The translations under genes and the position numbers were made by a program. From the NCBI GenBank assembly GCA_035551935.1, contig DASZMJ010000489.1:1-15028 (forward strand): a DNA stretch of 15,028 nt, read 5' to 3'. Source of the DNA: DASZMJ01 sp035551935. GTDB lineage: Bacteria > Planctomycetota > Planctomycetia > Isosphaerales > Isosphaeraceae. Shown here piece by piece: positions 1 through 8,715 of the stretch. How positions within the stretch are numbered: the first letter of the stretch is position 1; each line of letters starts with the position of its first letter. The notes below the pieces were generated by a model, which saw nothing but the letters and a program-made list of their open reading frames with translations, searched no databases and had not been told where the DNA came from.

Positions 1-63
1 CCGGGGCGTGCCACCCGACCGGAACCGACCAGGACAGGACCGACCCCCGGAGTTCCTCCCAAG

Positions 64-2550
64 ATGCCCGTCTCGTTCTGGCTCTGCTCCCTCTGGGCCC
101 AGGCCACGCCGGCCGCGCCGGCGCAGCCCGCCGGCGCGGCCCGGTTGCTCGCGATCTTGCGCAATTATCTCTATGGGATCGGCGAGCCGTCGATCACGAT
201 CAACGCGCAACTGCCGTGGCCGCTGGGCTTCGTCGAGGTCGGCCCGGCGCTGACGTGGCTGAAGGTCGTCGGCCTGATGGCCTTGCTGGGCTGGGCCGGG
301 GCGTGGATGGTCACGGCGATCAAGGAGCGGACGGTCCCCAAGGAGATGAACATCGCGGGGCTCGTGGCGATCTTCGGGTCGATCGCCGCGGTGCTCGTGC
401 TGATGGGCCAGGCCGAGCAGAAGGCCCAGACCCTGCCGACGGCGCTGCTCCGCGTCGTCTCGGTGCTGGCGTGGGCGTTCCGGCTGGCAATGATCGTCTG
501 GGCGGAGTGGGCCCTCTGGTCGGCGGTCCGCGGCTATGGCAAGGCCGCCGACCGCTGGACCCTGGTCGGCGTCCACCTGGCGTTCGCCTTCGGCGTCGGC
601 GCCGGCTACGTCGTCCAGCCGCTGATGATCGAGATGGCGCGCCAATACAAGGTCCAGGCGCCCAGCCCGCTGATCAGCGGCGTGCGGATGGCGGGCACGT
701 TCATGGGCTTCGTCGTCCTGGCGCGGGTCGTGGGGCTGTTGGTCGGCGAGGTCGTGGCGATCCGCTGGCGGCGGATCTACTCGATCGCCTGGCACACCGT
801 CGTCGAGTCGTACCGGCGGATGTGGGCCCCCTGGGTCCTGATCGCCGTCTTCGTCGTCATCCTGGCGTTCACCGACTGGTTCCTCCACGCGCCGCGAGGC
901 CGCGAGGCCGAGCTGGGTCGGCTCTTCGTCGGCTCGCTGTCGCTGCTGATCTCGCTGTTGCTGACGGCGATGGTGACGATCCTGACGCCGATCAGCCTGC
1001 CGAACGACATCCAGCAGCAGACGATCTACACCGTCGTCAGCAAGCCGGTCCGCCGGCTCGAGCTGATCTGGGGCCGGATGCTCGGGTTCATGGCGCTGGT
1101 GACGGCGTTGCTCGTCCTGTTCGGCGGGCTGAGCCTGATCTACCTCGAGCGGACGATCAACAAGACGATCGCCGCGACCGACGCCGCCGCGGCGGCCGAG
1201 GCGCGGCTGGGGCACGTCCCCCGCGCCGACCAGCTCCGCGAGGAGGCCAACCAGCTCCGCGCCCGCAAGTCGGCGCGGGTGCCGGTCAAGGGCCTGCTCA
1301 GCTTCATCGACTCGCAGGGCATCCCCCGCATCAAGGGGATCGACGTCGGCCAGGAGCTCGAGTCGCGGAGCTTCGTCGAGGGGGCGACGCAGTCCGAGGC
1401 GATCTGGACCTTCGGCGTCGTCCCCGACCCGCACTTCCGCGGCGTCATCCTCGACCGCCGCGTCCCGGTCGACCTGCTCCTGAGGTCGGGGACCGTCGAG
1501 GACATCCAGAACCAGGCGGCCGTGCTCCAGATGCGGGCCGCCGCGATCAAGGCCCGGCTCGCCCAGCCCGACGGCGGCGGCTCGGGGGCGCGGGGCCTGG
1601 CCACCGAGCGCGACCGCCTGCTCGAGCAGGCCAAGCCGATCGCGCAGAAGGCCGAGGCCTTGCGGCAGCAGGCCGACGACGTGCTGGCCCAGGCCCGGGC
1701 CGCCGCCGCCGCCGGCGCCAAGGACAAGGCCCGCGACTTCCTCAAGCGCTACGACGAGCTGCACTCGCCGCCGATCCCCGTCGAGATGACCTTCAACGTC
1801 TTCCGGACGACCAAGGGGGCCGTCATCGGCGAGGCGGTCTTCGCTTCGTTGAAGGTCAGCAACCCGAACGACCTGCTCAAGCCCCCCTTCCTCAAGATCT
1901 TCCCGGTCCACGAGTACTACACCGACCGGCTCTACTTCCCGGCGTCGTACCTCGTCGGCTCCAACGGCAACCTCAAGATCGAGGTCCAGTGCCAGAGCGC
2001 CACGCAGTACCTCGGCATGGCGGAGAGCGACCTGTACGTCCTCGCCTCGCGCGGCAGCTTCGAGGTGAATTACATCAAGGGCCTGGCCGGCATCTGGCTC
2101 CAGGCGATGGTCCTGACGGCCATCGGCGTCTTCGCCGGCACGTTCCTGAGCTGGCCGGTGGCCCTGTTGACGACGGTCTTCTTCTTCCTGGCGGGGCAGG
2201 TGGCCTTCACCTTCCTCCAGGACTTCGCGATGCAGGCCACGCCGCTGGGCGGCGGGCCGTTCGAGTCGTTGATCCGACTGGTCACGCACGCCAACCTCAT
2301 GACGGAACTGGCGCCGACCCCGGCGGTGATCACCGCCAAGACGCTCGACGCGCTGGTGATGCCGGTGATGTCGCGGCTGGTCTTCGTCGTGCCGAACTTC
2401 TCGGCGCTGGACGTCAGCAACACGGTCGCCGACGGCTTCGCCGTCGACAACGGCCTGCTCATGGGCAACATCCTGATGGGCCTGGCGTACGCGTTGCCGT
2501 TCAGCGTCGCCGCCTACTTCATCCTGAAGAACCGCGAGGTCGCCGCATGA
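64..2550 (+). CDS. ABC-2 type transporter permease with large extracytoplasmic domain
   Basis: An 828-residue integral membrane protein, likely the permease subunit of an ABC exporter in the cytoplasmic membrane; substrate unknown. Predicted helices by eye: about 64-84, 98-115, 129-151, 166-184, 207-228, 256-272, 288-309 and 340-361, then a soluble region of roughly 320 residues (362-680) with a charged, Ala-rich heptad-like stretch near 513-565, then helices near 681-700, 704-722 and 803-822. The segment around 320-345 (TIYTVVSKPVRRLELIWGR) is the characteristic ABC-2 permease stretch after a transmembrane hairpin. The ATG at 64 has a GGAG about 11 bases upstream, but the frame is open to the window edge, so a more upstream start is possible. 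The stop overlaps the next gene (ATGA), implying translational coupling. No ATP-binding subunit is inside the window; it may lie just to the left. Family call is firm, function is not. Confidence 0.85.
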   Translation: MPVSFWLCSLWAQATPAAPAQPAGAARLLAILRNYLYGIGEPSITINAQLPWPLGFVEVGPALTWLKVVGLMALLGWAGAWMVTAIKERTVPKEMNIAGLVAIFGSIAAVLVLMGQAEQKAQTLPTALLRVVSVLAWAFRLAMIVWAEWALWSAVRGYGKAADRWTLVGVHLAFAFGVGAGYVVQPLMIEMARQYKVQAPSPLISGVRMAGTFMGFVVLARVVGLLVGEVVAIRWRRIYSIAWHTVVESYRRMWAPWVLIAVFVVILAFTDWFLHAPRGREAELGRLFVGSLSLLISLLLTAMVTILTPISLPNDIQQQTIYTVVSKPVRRLELIWGRMLGFMALVTALLVLFGGLSLIYLERTINKTIAATDAAAAAEARLGHVPRADQLREEANQLRARKSARVPVKGLLSFIDSQGIPRIKGIDVGQELESRSFVEGATQSEAIWTFGVVPDPHFRGVILDRRVPVDLLLRSGTVEDIQNQAAVLQMRAAAIKARLAQPDGGGSGARGLATERDRLLEQAKPIAQKAEALRQQADDVLAQARAAAAAGAKDKARDFLKRYDELHSPPIPVEMTFNVFRTTKGAVIGEAVFASLKVSNPNDLLKPPFLKIFPVHEYYTDRLYFPASYLVGSNGNLKIEVQCQSATQYLGMAESDLYVLASRGSFEVNYIKGLAGIWLQAMVLTAIGVFAGTFLSWPVALLTTVFFFLAGQVAFTFLQDFAMQATPLGGGPFESLIRLVTHANLMTELAPTPAVITAKTLDALVMPVMSRLVFVVPNFSALDVSNTVADGFAVDNGLLMGNILMGLAYALPFSVAAYFILKNREVAA

Positions 2551-3971
2551 ACCCCAAGCCCGGCCCCGGGCCGCTCCAGTCGGCGCGGCAGCGGCAGATC
2601 GCCTACCTGCTGGCGATGGTCGTCATCCTCGGCGTCATGGTGCCGTTCACGAACAAGCTCCAGGCCATCAAGGTCGAGAAGGACCTGGGCGAGGCCACGA
2701 TCGGCCAGATCGACTCGGGCAGCTTCCTGTACAAGCTGGCGCAACTGGCCGGCATGCGCGGGATCGTCGCCGACGTCCTCTGGAACAAGGCGCAGAACCT
2801 CCAGAAGGCGCAGGACTGGGATCGCCTGAAGACGACCGTCGACTTCATCACCAACCTCCAGCCGCACTTCCTGAACGTCTGGTCGTTCCAGGGCTGGAAC
2901 CTCGCGTACAACGTCTCGGTCGAGTGGGACGCGCCCGACGACAAGTACACCTGGATCAAGGAAGGCATCAAGTTCCTCCAGCGCGGGGTGCAGCAGAACC
3001 CGCGGTCGCCCGACCTGACCTGGGACACGGCCTGGACCTACTACCACAAGATCGGCTTCTCCGACGAGGCGATCGTGCTCCGCCGCCTCTTCCGCGACGA
3101 CGACGACGTCGCCTTCCGCAGCTACCCCGACCCGAGGTATGCCGAGCCCATCCAGGCCGACGACAACTTCCTGCTCGGCTACGGCTGGTTCAAGGAGGCG
3201 ATCCGCAAGGCCGACGACGACAACAACCAGCGGATCGCCACCGAGTTCGAGGCGCCGGTCGAGTACGTCGACCGCGTCGAGAAGCGCAAGGGGCGGCCCG
3301 GCGACCTCCACTTCCGGTCGATGCCCGGCCACGCCCGGATCAAGTACGCCGCGGCGCTGGAGAAGGCGAGCATCCAGGGCATCCCCGCCTCGTTCGGCGA
3401 GAAGGCCCGCGCCGCCTGGCGGCTCGCCCTCGACGACTGGGTCGAGTTCGGCCTGCACAAGTTCCCGATGTTCCGCTACGAGAAGGAAGGCCGGATCGTC
3501 CAGATCGACGACCTGACCGCGCCCACGCGGCTCAAGGCGCTCGACGACAAGGGGCAGTTCTGGACGAGCCGCTGGGGCGAGCAGACCCACTACCCCTACT
3601 GGAAGTCGCGCTGCCAGGCCGAGATGACCGAGGACGGGGTCCACGCCCGCCGCCTCTTCTACGAGGCCACCAAGGCCTTCAAGCGTGCCGAGTTCCCCGA
3701 GGCCGTCGCCAAGTACCGCGACGGCCTCGACATCTGGGAGAAGCTCCTGGCCAACTACCCCCTCTACGCCGCCGACGACCAGAACGCCCACGACACCGGC
3801 CTGGTCGTCAAGCGCTACCTCAAGGCCCTCGCCAACGCCGGGATCGACCGGCCCAAGACCGTCCCCTTCGAGAAGCTCGCCAAGCTCGTCGAGTTCGAGG
3901 AGAACCCCGACCCCTTCGACGAGATGGAGATGCGCACCGTCGACTACAACAAGACCGCCGCCATGCGCTGA
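2547..3971 (+). CDS. Membrane-anchored conserved protein of unknown function, partner of ABC permease
   Basis: A 474-residue protein starting at the ATG inside the permease stop (ATGA overlap), so almost certainly co-translated with it. One hydrophobic segment at about 18-35 follows a basic N-terminus (SARQRQ), giving a signal anchor with the remainder most likely outside the cytoplasmic membrane. The rest is helical and rich in aromatic and charged residues, with several segments (for example 95-125, 145-170 and 375-420) that read like degenerate TPR-type helix pairs. I see no catalytic motif. Planctomycete genomes carry proteins of this general type beside ABC-2 permeases; some have been labelled 'IRE (iron responsive element)', a name from memory with no functional weight. 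Its tight linkage suggests an accessory, extracytoplasmic role for the exporter. The reading frame continues upstream of 2547 through the permease in another phase, but that part is low-complexity Arg/Gly/Pro shadow sequence and is excluded. Confidence 0.85.
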   Translation: MNPKPGPGPLQSARQRQIAYLLAMVVILGVMVPFTNKLQAIKVEKDLGEATIGQIDSGSFLYKLAQLAGMRGIVADVLWNKAQNLQKAQDWDRLKTTVDFITNLQPHFLNVWSFQGWNLAYNVSVEWDAPDDKYTWIKEGIKFLQRGVQQNPRSPDLTWDTAWTYYHKIGFSDEAIVLRRLFRDDDDVAFRSYPDPRYAEPIQADDNFLLGYGWFKEAIRKADDDNNQRIATEFEAPVEYVDRVEKRKGRPGDLHFRSMPGHARIKYAAALEKASIQGIPASFGEKARAAWRLALDDWVEFGLHKFPMFRYEKEGRIVQIDDLTAPTRLKALDDKGQFWTSRWGEQTHYPYWKSRCQAEMTEDGVHARRLFYEATKAFKRAEFPEAVAKYRDGLDIWEKLLANYPLYAADDQNAHDTGLVVKRYLKALANAGIDRPKTVPFEKLAKLVEFEENPDPFDEMEMRTVDYNKTAAMR

Positions 3972-3984
3972 GCTTCCTCCACTC

Positions 3985-4062
3985 GTAGCAGGCACGCTCC
4001 GCGCGCCGTCCGCTCTTCCTGATCGAGGGACGGCGTACGGCACGCGGGGCGTGCCTGTTGCG
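3985..4062. repeat. REP-pair (REPIN/BIME-like) element, stem type 1
   Basis: Left half starts with GTAG (3985-3988), followed by CAGGCACGCTCCGCG; the right half (4039-4062) reads GCAA-CAGGCACGCCCCGCGTGCC on the minus strand. CAGGCACGC (3989-3997) pairs with GCGTGCCTG (4049-4057), and an inner CGCCGTCC (4004-4011) pairs with GGACGGCG (4028-4035). Each half is itself a short palindrome (GGCACGC/GCGTGCC). It occupies most of the space between the permease operon and mqnD and could fold into a strong RNA hairpin acting as a transcript end. Confidence 0.8.
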
Positions 4063-4137
4063 TCCCTGTGAAACTCGACGCCCCGATCGCGGTCCATGAT
4101 GTCAGAGACGTCGCCGACCCAATTCGAGACGAGACCA

Positions 4138-5010
4138 ATGACCACCGCCGCCGCGACCGAGCCCCGGACGATCCGGGTCGGGCACAGCCCCGACTCCGAC
4201 GACGCGTTCATGTTCTACGCCCTGACGCGCGACAAGCTCGACACCGGCGGCCTGCGGTTCGTCCACCAGCTCGAGGACATCGAGACCCTCAACCGCCGCG
4301 CCCTGGCCGGCGAGCTCGAGGTCTCGGCCGTCAGCATCCACGCCTACGCCCACCTCGCCGACCGCTACGCCTTGCTCGCCTCCGGCTCGAGCATGGGCGA
4401 CCGTTACGGCCCCACCCTCGTCACCCGCGCGCCGGCGACGCTCGACGACCTCCGCGGCAAGACCATCGCCATCCCCGGCCGCCTGACGACGGCGTATCTC
4501 GCCTTGCAGCTCTGCCTCGGCAAGGAGACGCCCGTCGCGGTCCTGCCGTTCGACCAGATCCTGCCCGCCGTCGCCGAGGGCCGCGCCGAGGCCGGCCTGA
4601 TCATCCACGAGGGTCAGCTCTACTACGGCGACAAGGGGCTCCACAAGGTCGTCGACCTCGGCCAGTGGTGGTTCGAGACGACCGGATTGCCCCTCCCGCT
4701 CGGCGGCAACGTCGTCCGTCGCGACCTCGGCGACGCCCTCATCGCCCGGATCGCCCGCCTCCTCAAGGCGAGCATCCGGTACGCCCTCGACCACCGCGAC
4801 GAGGCCCTCTCCTACGCCCTCAAGTACGCCCGCGACCTCGACCCGGCCCTCGCCGATCGCTTCGTCGGCATGTACGTCAACGACTGGACCCTCGACTACG
4901 GCCCCGTCGGCCGCCGTGCCGTCCGCACCCTCCTCGACCGCGCCGCCGAGGTGGGGATTCTGCCGGGTAAGGTGGACGTGAGGTTCGTGGACGGGTCAGA
5001 AAATGCATGA
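4138..5010 (+). CDS. mqnD: 1,4-dihydroxy-6-naphthoate synthase (MqnD), futalosine pathway
   Basis: A 290-residue cytoplasmic enzyme of the MqnA/MqnD periplasmic-binding-protein fold family. MqnD converts cyclic dehypoxanthine futalosine to 1,4-dihydroxy-6-naphthoate in futalosine-dependent menaquinone synthesis. Family landmarks: GHSPDSDDAFMFYAL (15-29), DIETLNRRALAGELEVSAVS (47-66), AIPGRLTTAYLAL (111-123), GLIIHE with the conserved His157, VVDLGQWWFETTGLPLPLGG (171-190) and RRDLG (194-198). These resemble Thermus MqnD more than MqnA, which drives the assignment. Length is normal. I chose the ATG at 4138, nine residues before the conserved core; in-frame ATGs at 4096 and 4099 would add 14 or 13 poorly conserved residues, and no start has a good Shine-Dalgarno. 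It stands alone: no other mqn gene is visible. It converges with the next gene, leaving 9 bp. Confidence 0.88.
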   Translation: MTTAAATEPRTIRVGHSPDSDDAFMFYALTRDKLDTGGLRFVHQLEDIETLNRRALAGELEVSAVSIHAYAHLADRYALLASGSSMGDRYGPTLVTRAPATLDDLRGKTIAIPGRLTTAYLALQLCLGKETPVAVLPFDQILPAVAEGRAEAGLIIHEGQLYYGDKGLHKVVDLGQWWFETTGLPLPLGGNVVRRDLGDALIARIARLLKASIRYALDHRDEALSYALKYARDLDPALADRFVGMYVNDWTLDYGPVGRRAVRTLLDRAAEVGILPGKVDVRFVDGSENA

Positions 5011-5019
5011 ATCCGAGTG

Positions 5020-5514
5020 TCAATCCGGCTCATATTTTTTCGAAACAACTCTTCCATCCTCTAGATGGATCATGATGAACTCGGAGTTGTACCTGCCGTC
5101 GTTCGGGTCGAGACAATAGCTCATGGATCGCGGCCCGATCGTCGACGGCGGCACCCGATCGCCGAACTGATTGCGGAGGCAGTCCTCGACCTCCCGTTGA
5201 GTCATACCTTCCTGAATCCTCGCGTAGGCGCGGATGAATGGCTTCCGTTTGTCCCAGTCGAGCTGGCCGAGCGCCACGACCCAGCCGAAGTAGAGGCCCA
5301 AGACGCCGATCCCGATCATCATATCGCGCACGCTTCGTCGCCGCCCCACGAACAGCGGGGCGGCGACGAGGAGTCCGACCCCCATCGCGATCAGGATGGC
5401 CTGCGGGAAGACCATAATACCCGCGAGCCCGTCGAGGAACGCGCAGGTGCCTCCGAGGAGGGACAGCAGGGTGATGACGGCGATTCGCCGAGGCCGACTC
5501 GGATCTCGGTGCAT
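5020..5514 (-). CDS. Small three-helix membrane protein of unknown function
   Basis: A 164-residue hypothetical protein. A basic N-terminus (MHRDPSRPRR) precedes helices at about 11-31, 35-56 and 65-83; the C-terminal half (about 90-164) is soluble and mixed alpha/beta. The stretch RIQEGMTQREVEDCLRNQFGDR (99-120) resembles the 'I-x-x-G-M-T-x-x-E-V-x-x-x-L-G' turn seen in small BamE/SmpA-like lipoprotein domains, but the match is short and I do not assign that family. I chose the ATG at 5514; the frame extends to a TTG at 5583, but the extra 23 residues are polar and follow no clear ribosome site. This gene is visibly less GC-rich and less codon-biased than its neighbours, compatible with an orphan or acquired gene. 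It converges on mqnD and lies downstream of the site-2 protease on the same strand, 127 bp away. Confidence 0.65.
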   Translation of the reverse strand: MHRDPSRPRRIAVITLLSLLGGTCAFLDGLAGIMVFPQAILIAMGVGLLVAAPLFVGRRRSVRDMMIGIGVLGLYFGWVVALGQLDWDKRKPFIRAYARIQEGMTQREVEDCLRNQFGDRVPPSTIGPRSMSYCLDPNDGRYNSEFIMIHLEDGRVVSKKYEPD

Positions 5515-5641
5515 GCCTTGCGTTCGGAGATCTTCTGTATCCGAAAATGCTAACTTGGATATACCCACGTGAGTCCACTCCAACGGCGATCGAACGACGT
5601 CGGCCGATCAGGGAACGTGACCCGGGCGAGCATTCGATCGA

Positions 5642-6763
5642 TCAATAGACCGGCTCCGCGACGTCTGCTTTCTTGCCCGTGCGGACGGCGCCGTCGAGGG
5701 CGGTGCGGAGCATGAGGTATTCGGCGATGTTCTCGAGGGTGAGCAGGCCGACGGGGCGGCCGGCGTCGACGACCTGGAGGCAGGGGAAGCCCTCGTCGCG
5801 GAGCTTGGCGGCGGCGGGGGCGAGCGGGCTGGAGGCGTCGACGGCGGGGAGCGTCTCGGTCATCGCCTCGCCGACGGGCGTCTGGATGCCGCCGCGGGCC
5901 AGGCCGGCCATCAGGTCGGCGCGGGTGAGGACGCCGAGGACGCGGTCGCCGTCGACGACCGGGAAGTCATGCTGCGAGCCGGCCAGGAGCGCCTCGGCGG
6001 CCTGGCCGAGCGTGTCGGTGGAGTGGAGCGTGCGGTAGTCGGTCAGCATCGCGTCGCGGACGGTCACGCCCCCCAGGAGCAGCCGCTCCTGCACCTGTCG
6101 CGCCTCCCCCTCGGCGCCGATCCAGACGAATAAGGCGATCAGGACCAGCATCGGCGCCCCGCCGGTCAGCCCCAGGAAGGCGAAGCCGATGGCGATCGCC
6201 TGGCCGATCGACGCGGCGAACCTCGTGGCGCGGGCGTACTCGAGCCGCATCGCCAGCAAAGCCCGCAGGACGCGGCCGCCGTCCATCGGGAAGGCCGGGA
6301 TCATGTTGAAGAGGGCGAGGAAGCCGTTGACCAGCATCAGCCGCGACAGGAACGGGCCGACGATCAGGAAGTTCTCGTCGGAGGCGTGTGCGCCGAGCCG
6401 CACGCCGCCGACGTAGAGCAAGCCGACGATCACGACGTTGACCAAGGGGCCGGCCACGGCGACGACGAGCTCTTGAGCCGGGTGCTCGGGGATGCGCTGG
6501 AGGCGGGCGACGCCGCCGATCGGCAGCAGGGTGATGTCGGCCGTCGGCACCCCGTACCGCCGCGCCGCCAGGGCGTGGCCCAGCTCGTGGAGGACGACGC
6601 AGCCGAAGATCGCCAGCACGAAGCCGACCGCCCCCAGGGCCTTCGAGACGTCGTGATAGGCCCTCCAGTCGGAGAACGCCACCCACGCCAGCAGGATCAG
6701 GAACGTCCAGTGCATGAAGATCGGGATGCCCGCCACTCGCCCGATCCGCCACGACCACGACAT
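5642..6763 (-). CDS. Site-2 protease family zinc metallopeptidase with two CBS domains
   Basis: A 373-residue intramembrane metalloprotease of the M50 family, SpoIVFB-like group with C-terminal CBS pair. The zinc motif HELGH is at 59-63 within a hydrophobic helix; the second conserved motif NMIPAFPMDGGR (153-164) supplies the third ligand, Asp161. Hydrophobic segments lie at about 12-30, 44-63, 100-120, 137-158 and 184-215. Two CBS motifs follow (about 232-288 and 298-355), which in this family usually bind adenosyl nucleotides and may gate proteolysis by energy state. Substrate is unknown; there is no anti-sigma factor or sigma factor alongside to suggest one. The start ATG at 6763 has GGGGAGG seven bases upstream (6771-6777). 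All key residues are present and length is normal. It is divergent from ilvB. Confidence 0.93.
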   Translation of the reverse strand: MSWSWRIGRVAGIPIFMHWTFLILLAWVAFSDWRAYHDVSKALGAVGFVLAIFGCVVLHELGHALAARRYGVPTADITLLPIGGVARLQRIPEHPAQELVVAVAGPLVNVVIVGLLYVGGVRLGAHASDENFLIVGPFLSRLMLVNGFLALFNMIPAFPMDGGRVLRALLAMRLEYARATRFAASIGQAIAIGFAFLGLTGGAPMLVLIALFVWIGAEGEARQVQERLLLGGVTVRDAMLTDYRTLHSTDTLGQAAEALLAGSQHDFPVVDGDRVLGVLTRADLMAGLARGGIQTPVGEAMTETLPAVDASSPLAPAAAKLRDEGFPCLQVVDAGRPVGLLTLENIAEYLMLRTALDGAVRTGKKADVAEPVY

Positions 6764-6835
6764 CGCGCGCCCTCCCCGACCGTCCTCTCACAAACCCTCC
6801 ACACCACCACCTTAACGGCCCGGCCGCTTGCCCGG

Positions 6836-6864
6836 CAACCACCGTGGGGCCGGGCCGGTGGTTG
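6836..6864. promoter_or_regulatory. 9-bp perfect inverted repeat, candidate operator between S2P gene and ilvB
   Basis: CAACCACCG (6836-6844) and CGGTGGTTG (6856-6864) are perfect inverted copies around an 11-base spacer. The right arm overlaps the candidate -35 hexamer of ilvB (6862-6867), so a dimeric regulator bound here would interfere with that promoter. It lies upstream of the predicted ilvB start of transcription, so it is more likely a DNA site than an ilvB leader hairpin. Regulator unknown. Confidence 0.45.
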
Positions 6865-6891
6865 TCCGGAGGGCCGGGACTCCGCTAAAAT
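6862..6891 (+). promoter_or_regulatory. Candidate sigma-70-type promoter of ilvB
   Basis: TTGTCC (6862-6867; 4 of 6 consensus positions) and TAAAAT (6886-6891; 5 of 6) are separated by 18 bases. This A/T-rich -10 stands out in the GC-rich spacer and would give a leader of roughly 45 bases before the chosen ilvB start. Planctomycete promoters are poorly characterised, so this is a pattern match only. Confidence 0.45.
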
Positions 6892-6942
6892 GAAGGTCGA
6901 TCGCTCCCCCAAGTGCTCCCCAATCCATCCAAGAGGTACGAC

Positions 6943-8712
6943 GTGGCCACTCTTGACGACCGACGGACCCTGACCCGACGAGCGCCCATGACCGGGGCGG
7001 ATGTCCTGGTCGAGTCCCTCGTACGGCACGGCGTCGAGGTCGTCTTCGCGTACCCCGGCGGGGCGAGCATGCCGATGCACCAGGCCCTAACCCGGTACCG
7101 CGACCAGGTCCGCACGATCCTGCCCCGCCACGAGCAGGGGGGGATCTTCGCCGCCGAGGGCTACGCCCGCGCCTCGGGCAAGCCGGGCGTCGTGATGGCG
7201 ACATCGGGCCCGGGTGCCTTGAACCTGGTCACGGGCCTGGCCGACGCCAAGATGGACTCGCTGCCGATCGTCGCGATCACCGGCCAGGTCCCCACCCACG
7301 TCATCGGCACCGACGCCTTCCAGGAGACCCCGATGGTCGAGGTCTGCCGGGCGATCACCAAGCACCATTACCTGGTGCAGCGCGCCCGCGACCTGCCTCG
7401 GATCGTCAAGGAGGCGTTCCACATCGCCTCGACCGGCCGCCCCGGCCCGGTCCTGATCGACGTGCCCAAGGACATCCAGAATACCCAGCTTCCCGAGGTC
7501 GACTTCGACGCGCCGATGGACCTGCCCGGCTACCGCCTGCCGGGCCCGCCGTCGCGCGAGCAGCTCGAGGCGGTCGTCGAGGCGATCGGGGCCAGCCGCC
7601 GGCCGATCATCTACTGCGGCGGCGGCGTGGTGGCCGGCGAGGCCGCGGCGGCGCTCCGCGAGTTCGTCCAGAAGACGGGCATCCCCGTCGCGATGACCTT
7701 GCAGGGGCTCGGCTCGGTCCCCAGCGACCACTACCTCAGCCTCGGCATGCTCGGCATGCACGGCACCGTCTACTCGAACCTGGCGATCAACGAGGCCGAC
7801 CTCCTGCTGGCGCTGGGCGTCCGGTTCGACGACCGCGTCACCGGCAAGCTCTCCGAGTTCGCCAAGCACGGCCGGATCGTCCACGTCGACATCGACGCCT
7901 CCGAGATCAATAAAAACAAGGCCGCCCACATCGCGTTGAATTCCGACGTCGCCCAGACCCTGGCGGCGCTCAACCCGCTGGTCGGCCCCGGCGACTGGCG
8001 CGACTGGTACGCCCAGGTCGACGCCTGGCGCGAGCGCGACCCGATGGCCTATCCCGACCGCGACGACGCCATCTTGCCGCAGTACGTCATCGACCAGTTC
8101 TCGAAGCTGGCCGAGGGGCGGTTCATCATGACCACCGGCGTCGGCCAGCACCAGATGTGGGCGGCGCAGTGGACCCGGTTCCGCGAGCCCCGCACCTGGA
8201 TCACCTCCGGCGGCCTCGGCTCGATGGGCTTCGGCCTCCCCGCCGCCATGGGCGCCCAGGCCGCTTTCCCCGACGCCCTGGTCGTCGACATCGACGGCGA
8301 CGGCAGCTTCCTGATGAACATCCAGGAGCTGGCGACGGTCTTCTGCGAGGCCTTGCCGGTCAAGGTCATCGTCCTGAACAACCAGCACCTCGGCATGGTC
8401 GTGCAGTGGGAGGACCGCTTCCACGCCGGCAACCGCGCCCACACGTATCTCGGCCCGGTCGACCACCCCGAGGCCGTCGGCCAGGGGGACGGCGACCTGC
8501 CCGAGGTCACGTATCCCGACTTCGTCGCCATCGCCCGCGGCTTCAACGTCGCCGCGCGGCAGGTCCGTCGCAAGGACGAGGTCGTCGACGCCCTGAAGGA
8601 GATGATCGCCCACCCGGGCCCGTACGTCCTCGACATCCTCGTGCCGTACCAGGAGCACGTCCTGCCGATGATCCCGGCCGGGGCGACCGTGCGCGAGATC
8701 ATCAAGAGCTGA
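6943..8712 (+). CDS. ilvB: Acetolactate synthase, large (catalytic) subunit
   Basis: A 589-residue ThDP- and FAD-dependent acetohydroxyacid synthase that condenses pyruvate with pyruvate or 2-oxobutyrate, the first common step of valine, leucine and isoleucine synthesis. Landmarks: YPGGASMPMHQAL (37-49), catalytic Glu64 in RHEQGG, the ThDP-domain ATSGPGALNLVTGLADA (86-102), FAD-region GVRFDDRVTGK (near 292-302), and the ThDP/Mg motif GDGSFLMN (452-459) followed by VIVLNNQHLGMVVQWEDRF. Compared with enteric enzymes there is an extra stretch of about 20 residues after NRAHTYLGP (around 500-522). I chose the GTG at 6943 because AGAGGT lies five bases upstream (6932-6937); an upstream GTG at 6913 and an ATG at 6988 are in frame, the latter still leaving the whole conserved core. 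No ilvN regulatory subunit or ilvC follows, so the small subunit must be encoded elsewhere or be absent. Confidence 0.95.
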   Translation: MATLDDRRTLTRRAPMTGADVLVESLVRHGVEVVFAYPGGASMPMHQALTRYRDQVRTILPRHEQGGIFAAEGYARASGKPGVVMATSGPGALNLVTGLADAKMDSLPIVAITGQVPTHVIGTDAFQETPMVEVCRAITKHHYLVQRARDLPRIVKEAFHIASTGRPGPVLIDVPKDIQNTQLPEVDFDAPMDLPGYRLPGPPSREQLEAVVEAIGASRRPIIYCGGGVVAGEAAAALREFVQKTGIPVAMTLQGLGSVPSDHYLSLGMLGMHGTVYSNLAINEADLLLALGVRFDDRVTGKLSEFAKHGRIVHVDIDASEINKNKAAHIALNSDVAQTLAALNPLVGPGDWRDWYAQVDAWRERDPMAYPDRDDAILPQYVIDQFSKLAEGRFIMTTGVGQHQMWAAQWTRFREPRTWITSGGLGSMGFGLPAAMGAQAAFPDALVVDIDGDGSFLMNIQELATVFCEALPVKVIVLNNQHLGMVVQWEDRFHAGNRAHTYLGPVDHPEAVGQGDGDLPEVTYPDFVAIARGFNVAARQVRRKDEVVDALKEMIAHPGPYVLDILVPYQEHVLPMIPAGATVREIIKS

Positions 8713-8715
8713 ACG

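Noticed and set aside
216..2546. Long plus-strand open frame running through the permease in another phase into the downstream gene
   Set aside because: Its translation before 2547 is Arg/Gly/Pro-rich shadow sequence of high-GC codons; the permease frame has real helices and motifs.
2514..4211. 565-residue minus-strand open frame
   Set aside because: Val/Leu/Glu/Asp-biased antisense shadow of the 2547-3971 gene, with no domain and wrong codon bias.
5515..5583. TTG start extending the 164-residue membrane protein by 23 residues
   Set aside because: The extension is polar, TTG is a rare start, and the ATG at 5514 opens directly before the first basic-hydrophobic stretch.
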